Notes: generated by a model from the sequence alone, not told the origin. 44,951 nucleotides of DNA from Nitrospirae bacterium JdFR-86 (GCA_002011815.1 MTOV01000007.1:14788-59738), one strand, 5' to 3'; numbered from the stretch's first letter, positions 6,841 to 15,267 are shown. Numbers and translations: made by a program.

Positions 6841-7872
6841 ATGTCAACTGATTTGTTTAAAGAAGGAATCCTTACTCCGTTTTCCACCACAGGGATAGGA
6901 AGCCTCCCGCATCTTGACCCTGAAGAGGCAGCAGGGCTTGTGATTGAGAGTTTTGACATCCCGTTCTGGCCCCAGCTTCCAAAGCTCTCCTTCAAAGAAC
7001 TGATGATACCGCAGTACTCCGAAGGCATGCCCTCCATAAAAATAGACGCCGAAAAGCAGGACATCCGAATCGAAAGAAACGAGGAGGAAATCGAAAGGTT
7101 TTACGAAGGCGTCTCTGGCGACGCAAGGGTAGCTATCTCCGAGGAGTATGCAAAAGGACTATATGCGTTTTTAAAGAAGCTGAACGGCCGCCGCTTTAAG
7201 ATTCTGAAAGGGCACATAACAGGCCCGCTGACTTTTTCTTTAGGGCTTAAGGCCTCAGACGGAAAACCGCTTTATTTCGACGAAGAACTCAGAGAAATCA
7301 GCCTCATGCTCCTTCAGGCAAAGGCACGGTGGCAGATTGACATCCTCAGCCCTTATGCTGAAAAAGTCTTAATCTTCATTGACGAGCCGATACTCTCTGC
7401 CCTTGGAAGCACAAGCTATATGGGTGTAAGCGAGGAGGAGGCTCTGAGACTCCTTAGAGAGACTTCCGAAGCCATAAAGGCAGCGGGCGGTGTCTCAGGC
7501 ATCCACTGCTGCGGAAGAGCCGACTGGTCTCTGGTAATGAAAACCGGAGTGGACGTCATGAACTTCGATGCATACGAATTCGGAGATACACTCGGCATCT
7601 ACCCTGAAGAACTAAGAGCGTTTCTTGACAACGGAAACCTTCTTGCATGGGGAATTGTGCCCACGACCGAGGCGATAAACAACGAGACAGAAGACTCCAT
7701 TAAAAGACTCTTTAACAACAGAATCGAAACCCTGTCAAAACACATACCTGAAGAACTGCTCTTAAAGAACATCATCCTTACTCCTTCCTGCGGGACAGGC
7801 TCAAGGACAGTGCCTGAATCGCTGAAGGTGTTTCAGATTCTCATGCGGCTTAAAGAGGAACTTTCTGTATGA
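6841..7872 (+). CDS. MetE C-terminal/UROD-superfamily protein (core methionine synthase-like)
   Basis: A 343-residue TIM-barrel protein. Motifs in order: TTGIGSLPH near the start, KGHITGPLTFS, VLIFIDEPILS, GIHCCGRADW around residue 220, AWGIVPTTEA, and LTPSCGTGSRT near residue 310. The His-x-Cys in IHCCG and the late TPSCG cysteine match the zinc ligands of cobalamin-independent methionine synthase. The protein has only the catalytic half, as in the short core MetE forms of archaea and some anaerobes. It may transfer methyl groups from a corrinoid or another donor to a thiol; the substrate is uncertain and a UROD-like methyltransferase is the alternative. It overlaps tmk by 4 bases. Confidence 0.7.
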   Translation: MSTDLFKEGILTPFSTTGIGSLPHLDPEEAAGLVIESFDIPFWPQLPKLSFKELMIPQYSEGMPSIKIDAEKQDIRIERNEEEIERFYEGVSGDARVAISEEYAKGLYAFLKKLNGRRFKILKGHITGPLTFSLGLKASDGKPLYFDEELREISLMLLQAKARWQIDILSPYAEKVLIFIDEPILSALGSTSYMGVSEEEALRLLRETSEAIKAAGGVSGIHCCGRADWSLVMKTGVDVMNFDAYEFGDTLGIYPEELRAFLDNGNLLAWGIVPTTEAINNETEDSIKRLFNNRIETLSKHIPEELLLKNIILTPSCGTGSRTVPESLKVFQILMRLKEELSV

Positions 7873-8510
7873 AAGGCGTGTTCATTTCCTTTGAAGGTAT
7901 AGAAGGGAGTGGAAAGTCCACACAGGCAAGACTTCTTTCTGATTTTTTAAAAACCAAGGGCATAGATTCCGTGCTTACCCAGGAGCCTGGTGGCACACCC
8001 ATCGGAGCAGAAATAAGACAGCTGCTTCTTTCCACAAAGCACACCCGAATGGACTCCGTTACAGAACTCCTCCTTTACGCTGCATCAAGAAGACAGCACA
8101 TCAAAGAGGTAATCATTCCCGCTCTGGAGAAAGGACTCGTGGTAATAACCGACAGGTTTTCAGATTCAACAAAGGCATATCAGGGCTACGGAAGAGGTCT
8201 GAGTCTTGAACTCATAGACTCTCTGGACCGGACAGCAACCGGCGGACTTAAACCAGACCTCACCCTGCTGCTTGACATAGACGTAAAATCAGGGCTTCAA
8301 AGAAACCGCAAGGCAAACAAAATGGACAGACTTGAGCTTGAGGAAATAACATTCCATGAAAAAGTCAGAAACGGCTACCTTGCCATTCAGAAAGCAGAGC
8401 CTGAAAGAATAAAACTTCTTGACGCATCAGACAGCATCGAACAGGTGCACAATGCCGTGACTGATGCGGTCATGAAGTTCATCTCAAAGAGGATTAAAAC
8501 TCAACCTTAA
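7869..8510 (+). CDS. tmk: Thymidylate kinase
   Basis: A 213-residue kinase that phosphorylates dTMP to dTDP for DNA synthesis. The P-loop EGIEGSGKST is at residues 9-18, the DRFSDST nucleotide-binding motif near 95, and QGYGRG just after it; the length is normal for bacterial Tmk. Its ATG overlaps the preceding stop (ATGA), so the two are coupled. It is followed, after a divergent small gene, by holB, a common tmk-holB neighbourhood. The 3' end overlaps the convergent gene at 8494 by 17 bases. Confidence 0.95.
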   Translation: MKGVFISFEGIEGSGKSTQARLLSDFLKTKGIDSVLTQEPGGTPIGAEIRQLLLSTKHTRMDSVTELLLYAASRRQHIKEVIIPALEKGLVVITDRFSDSTKAYQGYGRGLSLELIDSLDRTATGGLKPDLTLLLDIDVKSGLQRNRKANKMDRLELEEITFHEKVRNGYLAIQKAEPERIKLLDASDSIEQVHNAVTDAVMKFISKRIKTQP

Positions 8511-8850
8511 GCAGGCTGGTTGTATAAAGGATATCCTCTTTTCTTTTCTGTATTGTCACTGAAGGCACAGCGAGCTTTACTCCGTCTTTTTGTATCTCGA
8601 CCACGCTTCTTGTGTCTTTGGCAAGACCGAAGGCAACTCCACCAACTGTGCCCAGAATTACTCCTACTCCGATCTTCCTTGCAAAGTCGTCGTCATCCAC
8701 AAGATAAAAGGCAGCACCGAGCATTGCACCAATCGCAGCACCGTAAAGCGCATCGGTGAACACTACATCCCCTTCTGTTCCAAAAGCAAAGGCAGTGCTC
8801 TGAAATGCAAAAAGCAGTAAAACAGTAATCACCAAAATCCTTTTCAGCAT
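8494..8850 (-). CDS. Small glycine-zipper-like exported or membrane protein
   Basis: A 118-residue protein with a signal peptide (ILVITVLLLFAFQSTAFA). Two glycine/alanine-rich hydrophobic helices follow (ALYGAAIGAMLGAAFYLV and IGVGVILGTVGGVAFGLA), separated by DDDD. The GxxxG spacing is typical of glycine-zipper membrane proteins. The C-terminal 45 residues look like beta strands (VEIQKDGVKLAVPSVTIQ). No specific family is recognised. It has a clean AAAGGAGG ribosome site and its own promoter at 8884-8913. It is convergent with tmk, sharing 17 bases. Confidence 0.7.
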   Translation of the reverse strand: MLKRILVITVLLLFAFQSTAFAFGTEGDVVFTDALYGAAIGAMLGAAFYLVDDDDFARKIGVGVILGTVGGVAFGLAKDTRSVVEIQKDGVKLAVPSVTIQKRKEDILYTTSLLKVEF

Positions 8851-8883
8851 GAAACAACCTCCTTTCCCAGTGATAGTTTAGCC

Positions 8884-8913
8884 ATTAAACAATATGGCTT
8901 TAGGTGTTGTCAA
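8884..8913 (-). promoter_or_regulatory. Promoter for the glycine-zipper-like gene
   Basis: On the minus strand TTGACA (8908-8913) is followed after 18 bp by TTTAAT (8884-8889). The predicted start near 8877 leaves a short leader with AAAGGAGG before the ATG. Confidence 0.55.
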
Positions 8914-8936
8914 GTTCTGTTGAAAGCGTTCTGAGC

Positions 8937-8966
8937 TTTTCAGAGTTAAATGGAAAAAGTTATAAT
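8937..8966 (+). promoter_or_regulatory. Candidate promoter for holB, nearly leaderless
   Basis: A perfect TATAAT (8961-8966) lies 8 bases before the GTG start at 8975, with a weak TTTTCA 18 bp upstream. Predicted transcription would begin about 2 bases before the start codon, and no ribosome site is visible. Confidence 0.45.
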
Positions 8967-8974
8967 TAAACGCA

Positions 8975-9928
8975 GTGTCTTTTAAAGATGTCATAGGGCA
9001 GGAAAACGCCGTAAGGTTACTCACCGGTGCAATTAAAAGAGGAAGGATTGCCTCATCTTATTTATTCGCAGGCGAGCAGGGCATAGGCAAAAAGTTTACG
9101 GCTGTTAATTTTGCAAAGGCTCTTAACTGCCTTAACCCTGTGGATTTCGACGCCTGTGATGAATGTCCCTCGTGCAAAAAGATAGATGCAGGGACACATC
9201 CTGACTTTCTGGTTATAGAGTCTGAAGGCGAGGAGATAAAAGTTGATGCAATAAGAAAGCTTGAAGAGGTGCTTTCCCTGAAGGCATACGAGGCAGGCAC
9301 AAAAGTAGTCATCGTGGATGATGCAGAAAGGATGAACATACATGCAGCCAACGCCTTCCTTAAGACACTTGAAGAGCCGCCTTCAGGAAGCCTGATAATA
9401 CTTGTGTCGTCGAGTCCGGACAGACTGCCTGAGACCATAAGGTCAAGGTGTCTGCGCATTAACTTTACGCCGCTTTCACCAGAGGCGTGCGCAACAGTCA
9501 TAGAGAAGTCCAGCAGAAAGCATAAAGACATACAGCTGCTCGTAAGGCTTTCAATGGGCAGAGCCGGACTTGCACTGAAAGAAGACCTTATTAAGGAAAG
9601 AGACAGTGTTATTGAGGCACTAAGCAGCATGCCCGGTGGCAAACAGCCATGGGGAGACAGAAAAGACATGGAAAAATGGTTTGACACTGCCTTGCTTCTG
9701 TTGAGAGATATGGCGGTGCTGAAGATAACCGGCAGTGCAGACGAGCTTATAAACAAAGATATCGCTGAAAAGATAAAAGACATGAGCAGTAATACCGCTC
9801 TCAAGGTTATAATAAATTGCTATGAGAAGTTTCTGTACTTAAGAAACTCTCTTGGGTTTAATCTCAATAAAGCCATAACATGGAATTACACAGGCAGTAT
9901 TATGGAGGAGTTGAAGAGCCATGCCTGA
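8975..9928 (+). CDS. holB: DNA polymerase III delta' subunit
   Basis: A 317-residue clamp-loader subunit of the AAA+ family. It has GEQGIGKK (a P-loop altered at the last position, KK instead of KT/KS, as is common in delta'), a zinc-module-like CDECPSC near residue 65, VVIVDDAERM (Walker B region), LKTLEEPPSG and the SRC motif (RSRCLRINF). Together with DnaX and delta it loads the sliding clamp. The GTG start gives MSFKDVIGQENAV, the usual N-terminus of this family. It overlaps the RicT-like gene by 8 bases. Confidence 0.92.
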   Translation: MSFKDVIGQENAVRLLTGAIKRGRIASSYLFAGEQGIGKKFTAVNFAKALNCLNPVDFDACDECPSCKKIDAGTHPDFLVIESEGEEIKVDAIRKLEEVLSLKAYEAGTKVVIVDDAERMNIHAANAFLKTLEEPPSGSLIILVSSSPDRLPETIRSRCLRINFTPLSPEACATVIEKSSRKHKDIQLLVRLSMGRAGLALKEDLIKERDSVIEALSSMPGGKQPWGDRKDMEKWFDTALLLLRDMAVLKITGSADELINKDIAEKIKDMSSNTALKVIINCYEKFLYLRNSLGFNLNKAITWNYTGSIMEELKSHA

Positions 9929-10736
9929 TGCAGTCGGTATAAAGTTTGAGACCTCAGGCAAGGTTTACGGCTTCAAGGCAAACGGTCTGGAGCTTAAAAG
10001 AGGGGAGCTTGTTGTCGTAGAGTCTGACCTTGGGGTAAGCATAGGCAGAGTCATTTCAGAGAACTTTAAGGTTGACGACCCCAACAGGGAACTTAAACCT
10101 GTGCTGAGAAAAGTAACCGAGGAAGACCTAAAACAGGACAGCGAAAACAATGCACTCAGGGCTGAAGCCAGAGAGTTCTGCATCGAGAGAATCATGGCGC
10201 GGGGACTGCCTATGAAGCTCGTAGCAACCGAGGTCACACTGGATAGAAAACGCATCATCTTTTACTTTGTGGCGGAAACACGTATAGACTTCAGAGAGCT
10301 TGTAAAAGACCTTGCTGCAAAGTTCAAGACAAGAATAGAGCTGAGGCAAATAGGCGTAAGAGACGAAGCCAAGATGATAGGCGGAATCGGACTCTGCGGC
10401 AGAACTCTGTGCTGCAAGAGTTTTCTTTCATCATTTGAACCCATATCTATAAAGATGGCAAAGCAGCAGGAGCTTGTGCTTAACACCTGCAAGCTTTCAG
10501 GTCTGTGCGGAAGACTTATGTGCTGTCTGAGCTTTGAATGCGACAACGGCTCTGCATGCGAAGAAGCGATCTCAAAAACAGCGGCTACTGAATGCATAGA
10601 GCCTGTCGAAGATAAAGAGCCGGAAAGCACCGAGCCAGTGAGCACCGAGCCGGTGAGCCCGCCTCCGCAGGAGCAGACAAAAAAATCTTTCCGAAGACAC
10701 AGGGGAAGACGGTGGAGAAAAAAGAAGAAGAAATAA
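9921..10736 (+). CDS. PSP1/RicT (YaaT)-family protein
   Basis: A 271-residue protein with the PSP1 domain: GLELKRGELVVVESDLGVSIGRV at the start, then RDEAKMIGGIGLCGRTLCCKSFL and LSGLCGRLMCCLSFE with paired cysteines. In Bacillus RicT forms a complex with RicA and RicF that carries Fe-S clusters and acts on RNase Y. The gene commonly sits after holB and before metG, exactly as here. The C-terminal 60 residues are low complexity: acidic TEPVSTEPV repeats, then a strongly basic RRHRGRRWRKKKKK tail. It overlaps holB by 8 and metG by 25 bases. Confidence 0.88.
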   Translation: MPDAVGIKFETSGKVYGFKANGLELKRGELVVVESDLGVSIGRVISENFKVDDPNRELKPVLRKVTEEDLKQDSENNALRAEAREFCIERIMARGLPMKLVATEVTLDRKRIIFYFVAETRIDFRELVKDLAAKFKTRIELRQIGVRDEAKMIGGIGLCGRTLCCKSFLSSFEPISIKMAKQQELVLNTCKLSGLCGRLMCCLSFECDNGSACEEAISKTAATECIEPVEDKEPESTEPVSTEPVSPPPQEQTKKSFRRHRGRRWRKKKKK

Positions 10737-12622
10737 AGTTCTTTGTCACTACACCTATATATTACGTCAATGACCAGCCGCACATAGGGCACGCATATAC
10801 AACAGTTGCAGCGGACATCCTGTCCAGATACAACAGGATGAAGGGGAAAAAAGTCTTCTTCCTCACGGGTACTGACGAACACGGACAGAAAGTGCAGTCA
10901 GCGGCAGCGCAGAAAAACAGAAGCCCTAAAGAGCACGCAGACCTCATGGTCGAAAACTACAAGGCACTATGGAGAAAACTCAACATCTCATACAACGCAT
11001 TCATACGGACAACTGACGAACAGCACAAAAAAGTAGTGCAGGAAATCCTGCAAAAACTCTGGGAGAAGAAAGAAATCGAAAAAAGGACTTACTCAGGCTG
11101 GTATTGCACTCCGGATGAAAGATTCTGGACTGGAAAAGACCTCGTAGAGGGCAAATGCCCTGACTGCGGAAGACCAGTCGAACACATAGAGGAAGAAAAC
11201 TACTTCTTCCTCATGTCTAAATACAGACAACGGCTCATTCACTACATAGAGGAAAACCCGACTTATATACTGCCGGAGACAAGAAGGAACGAGGTTTTAG
11301 GGTTTTTGAAATCCCAGCCTCTTGGAGACCTCTGCATATCAAGGCCGAAAAAGCGGCTGTCATGGGGCATCCCGCTTCCTTTTGACGAGGACTTTGTCAC
11401 TTATGTCTGGTTCGATGCCCTTGTGAATTATTACTCTGCAACAAGGTATCTTGCCCCTGCCCTGAACGGGCAGTGGTGGCCTGCAGACCACCATCTTATC
11501 GGAAAAGACATACTTACGACTCATGCCGTCTATTGGTCTACAATGCTCATGGCGCTTGACATGCCGCTTCCAAGAAATATGTTTGCCCATGGATGGTGGA
11601 CTGTCGAAGGCAGAAAGATGTCCAAATCCCTCGGCAATGTCGTGAACCCCGGCGAGGTCGCTGAAAAATACAGCACCGACGCATTGAGGTATTTTCTCTT
11701 CAGGGAGGTTTCGTTCGGTCTTGACGGCGACTTCTCAGAGACAGCACTCATAAACCGCATAAACACAGACCTTGCCAATGACTTCGGAAACCTTGCAAGC
11801 AGAACCCTGAAGATGCTCCAGAAGTACTTTGACTCCGAAGTCCCGGAGCCTGAAGAGACTGAAAAAGAAATGCAGGCTCTGGCAGAGGCAATAGCAGAAA
11901 AAGTCGAAACCCACCTGCGGTATCTCCAGTTCCAGAAGGCTCTGGAGGAGATATGGAAACTCGTCTCTTATGTGAATAAATACATTGACACGAACGCACC
12001 TTGGGCACTGGCAAAAGACCCTGACAGAAAAGGCAGACTCAAAACCGTGCTTTATTCTGTATCAGAATCCCTGCGCTTCCTCTCGCTGTACCTGCACCCG
12101 TTCATACCAGAGGCAACGGAAAAACTCTGGCAGGCACTTGGATTCTCATACAGCGTCTCAGAGGCAAACCTGAAAGAAGAAACGAAATGGGGAAGACTGA
12201 CTCCCGGCACCAAGGTTAAAAGCCTCAAGGCATTATTCCCGAGAATAGAACCAAAGCAGAAGCCAGAGAAAGGAGAACCGAAAATGGAAGAAAAAGAAAA
12301 CCTTATAAGCATAGAGGAGTTTGCAAAGGTCGAGCTTAAGACAGGGAAAGTCCTTCATGCAGAGAAAGTAAAAGGCTCGAAAAAGCTTATCCGGCTTGAA
12401 GTGGACACCGGAGAGAAAAGACAGATAGTCGCCGGTATCGGAGACTCTTACAGCCCTGAAGAACTCATAGGGAAAACCATAATCGTGGTAACGAACCTCA
12501 AGCCTGCAAAACTCATGGGTGTTGAATCCCACGGCATGCTCCTTGCCGCAACAGACAGTGACGGAAAACCCTCTATTGTCACCACTGAACGGGACGTAAG
12601 AGCCGGAGTGAGAGTTAAATAA
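10712..12622 (+). CDS. metG: Methionyl-tRNA synthetase with C-terminal tRNA-binding domain
   Basis: A 636-residue class I synthetase. It has TPIYYVNDQPHIGHAYT (HIGH motif) at the N-terminus, a zinc region YCTPDERF and CPDCGRP, KMSKSLGN near residue 302, and an anticodon-binding domain. After a charged linker comes an EMAPII/Trbp111-type domain (SIEEFAKVELKTGKVLHAEKV) from about residue 530. The usual fourth metal ligand cysteine in the first knuckle is aspartate here (CTPD instead of CTPC). The GTG start lies 6 bases after AGGGG and within the ricT 3' end. The stop codon directly abuts the stop of convergent gspJ. Confidence 0.96.
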   Translation: MEKKEEEIKFFVTTPIYYVNDQPHIGHAYTTVAADILSRYNRMKGKKVFFLTGTDEHGQKVQSAAAQKNRSPKEHADLMVENYKALWRKLNISYNAFIRTTDEQHKKVVQEILQKLWEKKEIEKRTYSGWYCTPDERFWTGKDLVEGKCPDCGRPVEHIEEENYFFLMSKYRQRLIHYIEENPTYILPETRRNEVLGFLKSQPLGDLCISRPKKRLSWGIPLPFDEDFVTYVWFDALVNYYSATRYLAPALNGQWWPADHHLIGKDILTTHAVYWSTMLMALDMPLPRNMFAHGWWTVEGRKMSKSLGNVVNPGEVAEKYSTDALRYFLFREVSFGLDGDFSETALINRINTDLANDFGNLASRTLKMLQKYFDSEVPEPEETEKEMQALAEAIAEKVETHLRYLQFQKALEEIWKLVSYVNKYIDTNAPWALAKDPDRKGRLKTVLYSVSESLRFLSLYLHPFIPEATEKLWQALGFSYSVSEANLKEETKWGRLTPGTKVKSLKALFPRIEPKQKPEKGEPKMEEKENLISIEEFAKVELKTGKVLHAEKVKGSKKLIRLEVDTGEKRQIVAGIGDSYSPEELIGKTIIVVTNLKPAKLMGVESHGMLLAATDSDGKPSIVTTERDVRAGVRVK

Positions 12623-13252
12623 TCACTGTCCGCCTGCCCTCAGGAGAACGACAACCGGAGGCATGTAAACCTCCTTTTCTTTATAAATAAAAACAAGGCT
12701 TGCCTTTACGGCATAAGGCAGGTAGTCTTTGTCTTCTGCCCATGCAGAAAGCCATATCTCCTCGCCGGTTTCCTCGTTTATATCGAGATATTCGAACTCT
12801 ATGTCTTTAACCGTCGGGTCGAATACGTATTCCCTGCCGCCTGAGTCTTCAAACACATCCTCGTCAAAGTATATCTTTTCTCTTATCTTTAAGCCTTCAG
12901 CCTCGTCAACGAACAGGGTTACCCACTTAAGCCCTGCTATATCCTGAAGCTCTTCTGAGTAAGGGTCAATGCTCGTTGTTACGAATCCGGCACTGCGGGT
13001 AGTGCCTGAAAAGTAAAGACGCTCTTCTTCCTCTACCTCTCTTTTGTAAGGGTATGCCCCGCTTAAAAGCCATGTGAGCCTGTCCGCAAGTATTCTCATG
13101 CGCTGCGAGACCTCTTCACGCTCGATGCCTTTTTCCTGAGAGCGGTGCCCGAGTCTGAGTGCAGAAAAAAGTATGCCCAGAATGACAACCGAAATGGTAA
13201 TACCGAGTATGACCTCTATAAGGGTAAGACCTTTTTCAGTCTTCTTTCTCAT
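12623..13252 (-). CDS. gspJ: Type II secretion minor pseudopilin GspJ-like
   Basis: A 209-residue prepilin-like protein. It has a short basic leader, the cleavage site KGLTLIEVILGITISVVILGIL with glutamate at +5, and a long C-terminal globular domain. Size and position as last gene of gspF-H-I-J point to GspJ, a component of the pseudopilus tip complex (I-J-K). Prepilin peptidase would cut after the glycine. It overlaps gspI by 17 bases. The stop TGA is immediately adjacent to the metG stop on the other strand, so no room exists for a terminator between them. Confidence 0.8.
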   Translation of the reverse strand: MRKKTEKGLTLIEVILGITISVVILGILFSALRLGHRSQEKGIEREEVSQRMRILADRLTWLLSGAYPYKREVEEEERLYFSGTTRSAGFVTTSIDPYSEELQDIAGLKWVTLFVDEAEGLKIREKIYFDEDVFEDSGGREYVFDPTVKDIEFEYLDINEETGEEIWLSAWAEDKDYLPYAVKASLVFIYKEKEVYMPPVVVLLRAGGQ

Positions 13253-13622
13253 ATACCGTCCTTATGCCTTTAAGCTCTGTTACGCCTGAGGGATGAGTAA
13301 CAGTAACAGTAATCTCATAAAGTTTTGTCCTTTCCTCTGAGGAGATAAAGCGCACTGTTCTCGTTGCAGTGAAGCCGTTTTCGAGGTCAAACGTCCCCTC
13401 TGCATTTAATGGCTCAGGCTTGCTGTATGCCTCATCCATAAGCGAGCGGGCATATATCAGGGCTTTTGAGTAGTCTGCGGACTTTTTCGTGGTTCTCAGC
13501 GAGCCTGAAAAAAGCTGTATGAGGCTTACAACCCCTATAGCAAGCACTGCAAGGGCAACCACCACTTCTATAAGACTAAAGCCTTTTGACCGTTGCTGTG
13601 CCTGTAACCGGGTCAACCTCAA
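13236..13622 (-). CDS. gspI: Type II secretion minor pseudopilin GspI-like
   Basis: A 128-residue pseudopilin with KGFSLIEVVVALAVLAIGVVSLIQL at the N-terminus and the SKALIYARSLMDEA segment typical of GspI. The TTG start at 13622 is supported by AGGGGG 7 bases upstream. It lies inside the gspH 3' end (47-base overlap), an unusually long coupling overlap. It is a predicted partner of GspJ at the pseudopilus tip. Confidence 0.82.
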   Translation of the reverse strand: MRLTRLQAQQRSKGFSLIEVVVALAVLAIGVVSLIQLFSGSLRTTKKSADYSKALIYARSLMDEAYSKPEPLNAEGTFDLENGFTATRTVRFISSEERTKLYEITVTVTHPSGVTELKGIRTVYEKED

Positions 13623-14004
13623 TAGAATACCCCCTTTCTTCTGAGTCCATAAGGGTTATAAGCCCGCCTGTGCTGTTGCCCTTCGGCAGAAACACTATAG
13701 GTTCTCCACTAAGCCTGATGCCTCTTGGCACGGTCTTTACCTTTCCATAGACAGCACCGTCTTTTTCAAGCCAGAAGATGTTGTTTTCTTCATCAAGAGC
13801 AAAGACAACAGGGGTTCTTTGAAGAAGCGACAGCTCTCTTGCATGCCTTAATATGCCGTGAATTCTCTTAGCCTCCTGCCTGACGATGCTTTTCTTATAC
13901 GCCCTGTTTACAGATACGGTTACGATTGAGGCAGCAATGCCTACGATGAACAGAACGATTATCAGCTCAAGAAGAGTAAAGCCGTTTTTATATAGGTATT
14001 TCAT
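13576..14004 (-). CDS. gspH: Type II secretion pseudopilin GspH-like
   Basis: A 142-residue protein with the class III signal NGFTLLELIIVLFIVGIAASIVTVSV. The body has RIHGILRHARELSLLQRTPVVFALD, which is characteristic of GspH/FimT. It is a minor pseudopilin thought to connect the tip complex with the GspG filament. It overlaps gspF by 17 bases and gspI by 47. No gspG gene is visible nearby, so the major pseudopilin must be encoded elsewhere. Confidence 0.82.
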   Translation of the reverse strand: MKYLYKNGFTLLELIIVLFIVGIAASIVTVSVNRAYKKSIVRQEAKRIHGILRHARELSLLQRTPVVFALDEENNIFWLEKDGAVYGKVKTVPRGIRLSGEPIVFLPKGNSTGGLITLMDSEERGYSIEVDPVTGTATVKRL

Positions 14005-15181
14005 TTATGCTGAATACCGCAATGAGCATTGATATGACAATGAAGCCTACGATAAGTCCCATGAGGAGTATCATTGCCGGCTCAAGAAGACTGACCGTTC
14101 TTTTAATGAGACTTTTGCTTTCCATCTCGAATCTTTCAGCCACCATGAGGAAGGTTTCCTCCAGTCTTCCTGCTTCCTCGCCCACGGCTATCATATGCCC
14201 TACTATAGGCGGAAACACCCTGCTTTCCCTCAGCGGAACAGATACCCCTCTGCCTTTTTTGACTCCTTCTTCCACTTCTCTGAGTTTGTCCGCGATGATC
14301 TCGTTGCCCACGACCTCGCGTGATACCCTTAGTGCATCGAGAATCGGAACACCGCTCTGAAGAAGCGTTCCAAGCGTCCTTGCAAATCTGGCTATAACGA
14401 GTTTCAGATGAAGCCCTCTTATCACCGGAATCTTAAGCTTAAGACCGTCTACAAAGGCTCTGCCCTCTGCGGTCTTTGAATAACTCTTTATGAGTGCCAC
14501 AGCGGCGGCAATCACACCTGCACCGAGCCACCAGTAGGAGACAAACCAGTCGCTTATGCTCATAAGCATCATTGTCGGCAGAGGAAGCGTCTGTCCCATG
14601 CCCTCGAATATCTCGGCAAACTTAGGCACTACATAAATCATCAGGACGGCGACTGCCAGACCGCCGACTACCGTAAGAAGCAGGGGATATATGAGAGCCG
14701 AGGTCAGCTCCTCTTTAAATGCGACTGTTGTCTCAAGAAAGGCAGAAAGCCTTCTTATCACTGTCTCAAGGATTCCGCCTACCTCGCCTGCCCTTATCAT
14801 GTTTACATAAAGCCTTGGGAATACCCTGTGCTTGGACATTGCCTGCGAAAGCGACTGCCCTCTTTGAATGTCTATATAAACCTGTCTTATCACCGAGCGC
14901 ATGGACTCCTTTTCCGAATACTCTGAGAGGACAAAAAGCGCCCTGTCTATAGGCAGTCCTGCCTCAAGCAGGTTGCCGAGTTCCTGCGTGAATGTAAGCA
15001 GGTCTTTTTTCGTTATCCTCTGCAGGACAAACGGTTTTCTACGCTCTACAGTCTTGATGCTCAGTGGGATGAGACCCTGCTTCTGGAGTTCAGCCTTCAG
15101 GGAGGATTCGTCAGGGGCTTCAAGCGTGGCCTTTAATTTCCTGCCGTCTTTTTGTGCGGCTTCATAACTGTAAAGCGGCAT
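13988..15181 (-). CDS. gspF: Type II secretion inner-membrane platform protein GspF
   Basis: A 397-residue protein with two repeated T2SSF domains. The N-terminal pattern is MPLYSYEAAQKDGRK, with SLKAELQKQGLIPLSIK. GNLLEAGLPIDRAL and its repeat GTLLQSGVPILDAL, plus three transmembrane helices ending in FIVISMLIAVFSI, are standard for GspF/PilC. It sits in the inner membrane and links the GspE ATPase to pseudopilus assembly. It is the first gene of the visible gspF-H-I-J run. gspE and gspG are not adjacent. Confidence 0.93.
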   Translation of the reverse strand: MPLYSYEAAQKDGRKLKATLEAPDESSLKAELQKQGLIPLSIKTVERRKPFVLQRITKKDLLTFTQELGNLLEAGLPIDRALFVLSEYSEKESMRSVIRQVYIDIQRGQSLSQAMSKHRVFPRLYVNMIRAGEVGGILETVIRRLSAFLETTVAFKEELTSALIYPLLLTVVGGLAVAVLMIYVVPKFAEIFEGMGQTLPLPTMMLMSISDWFVSYWWLGAGVIAAAVALIKSYSKTAEGRAFVDGLKLKIPVIRGLHLKLVIARFARTLGTLLQSGVPILDALRVSREVVGNEIIADKLREVEEGVKKGRGVSVPLRESRVFPPIVGHMIAVGEEAGRLEETFLMVAERFEMESKSLIKRTVSLLEPAMILLMGLIVGFIVISMLIAVFSINEIPI

Positions 15182-15229
15182 GTATTTAATGTATCACATA
15201 AGGGCATTTGCGGGCAAAGGGTAGCAAAC

Positions 15230-15259
15230 TTGAAACCACAGGAATTTTTATAGTAATAT
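15230..15259 (+). promoter_or_regulatory. Promoter for tRNA-Leu
   Basis: TTGAAA (15230-15235) and TAATAT (15254-15259) with an 18-bp spacer precede the tRNA, which begins 9 bases after the -10 box. Confidence 0.45.
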
Positions 15260-15267
15260 TTACTTTA

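Noticed and set aside
9058-9804. Long antisense ORF (248 residues) across holB
   Set aside because: Serine/leucine-rich mirror of holB codons with no family features; a shadow of the real gene.
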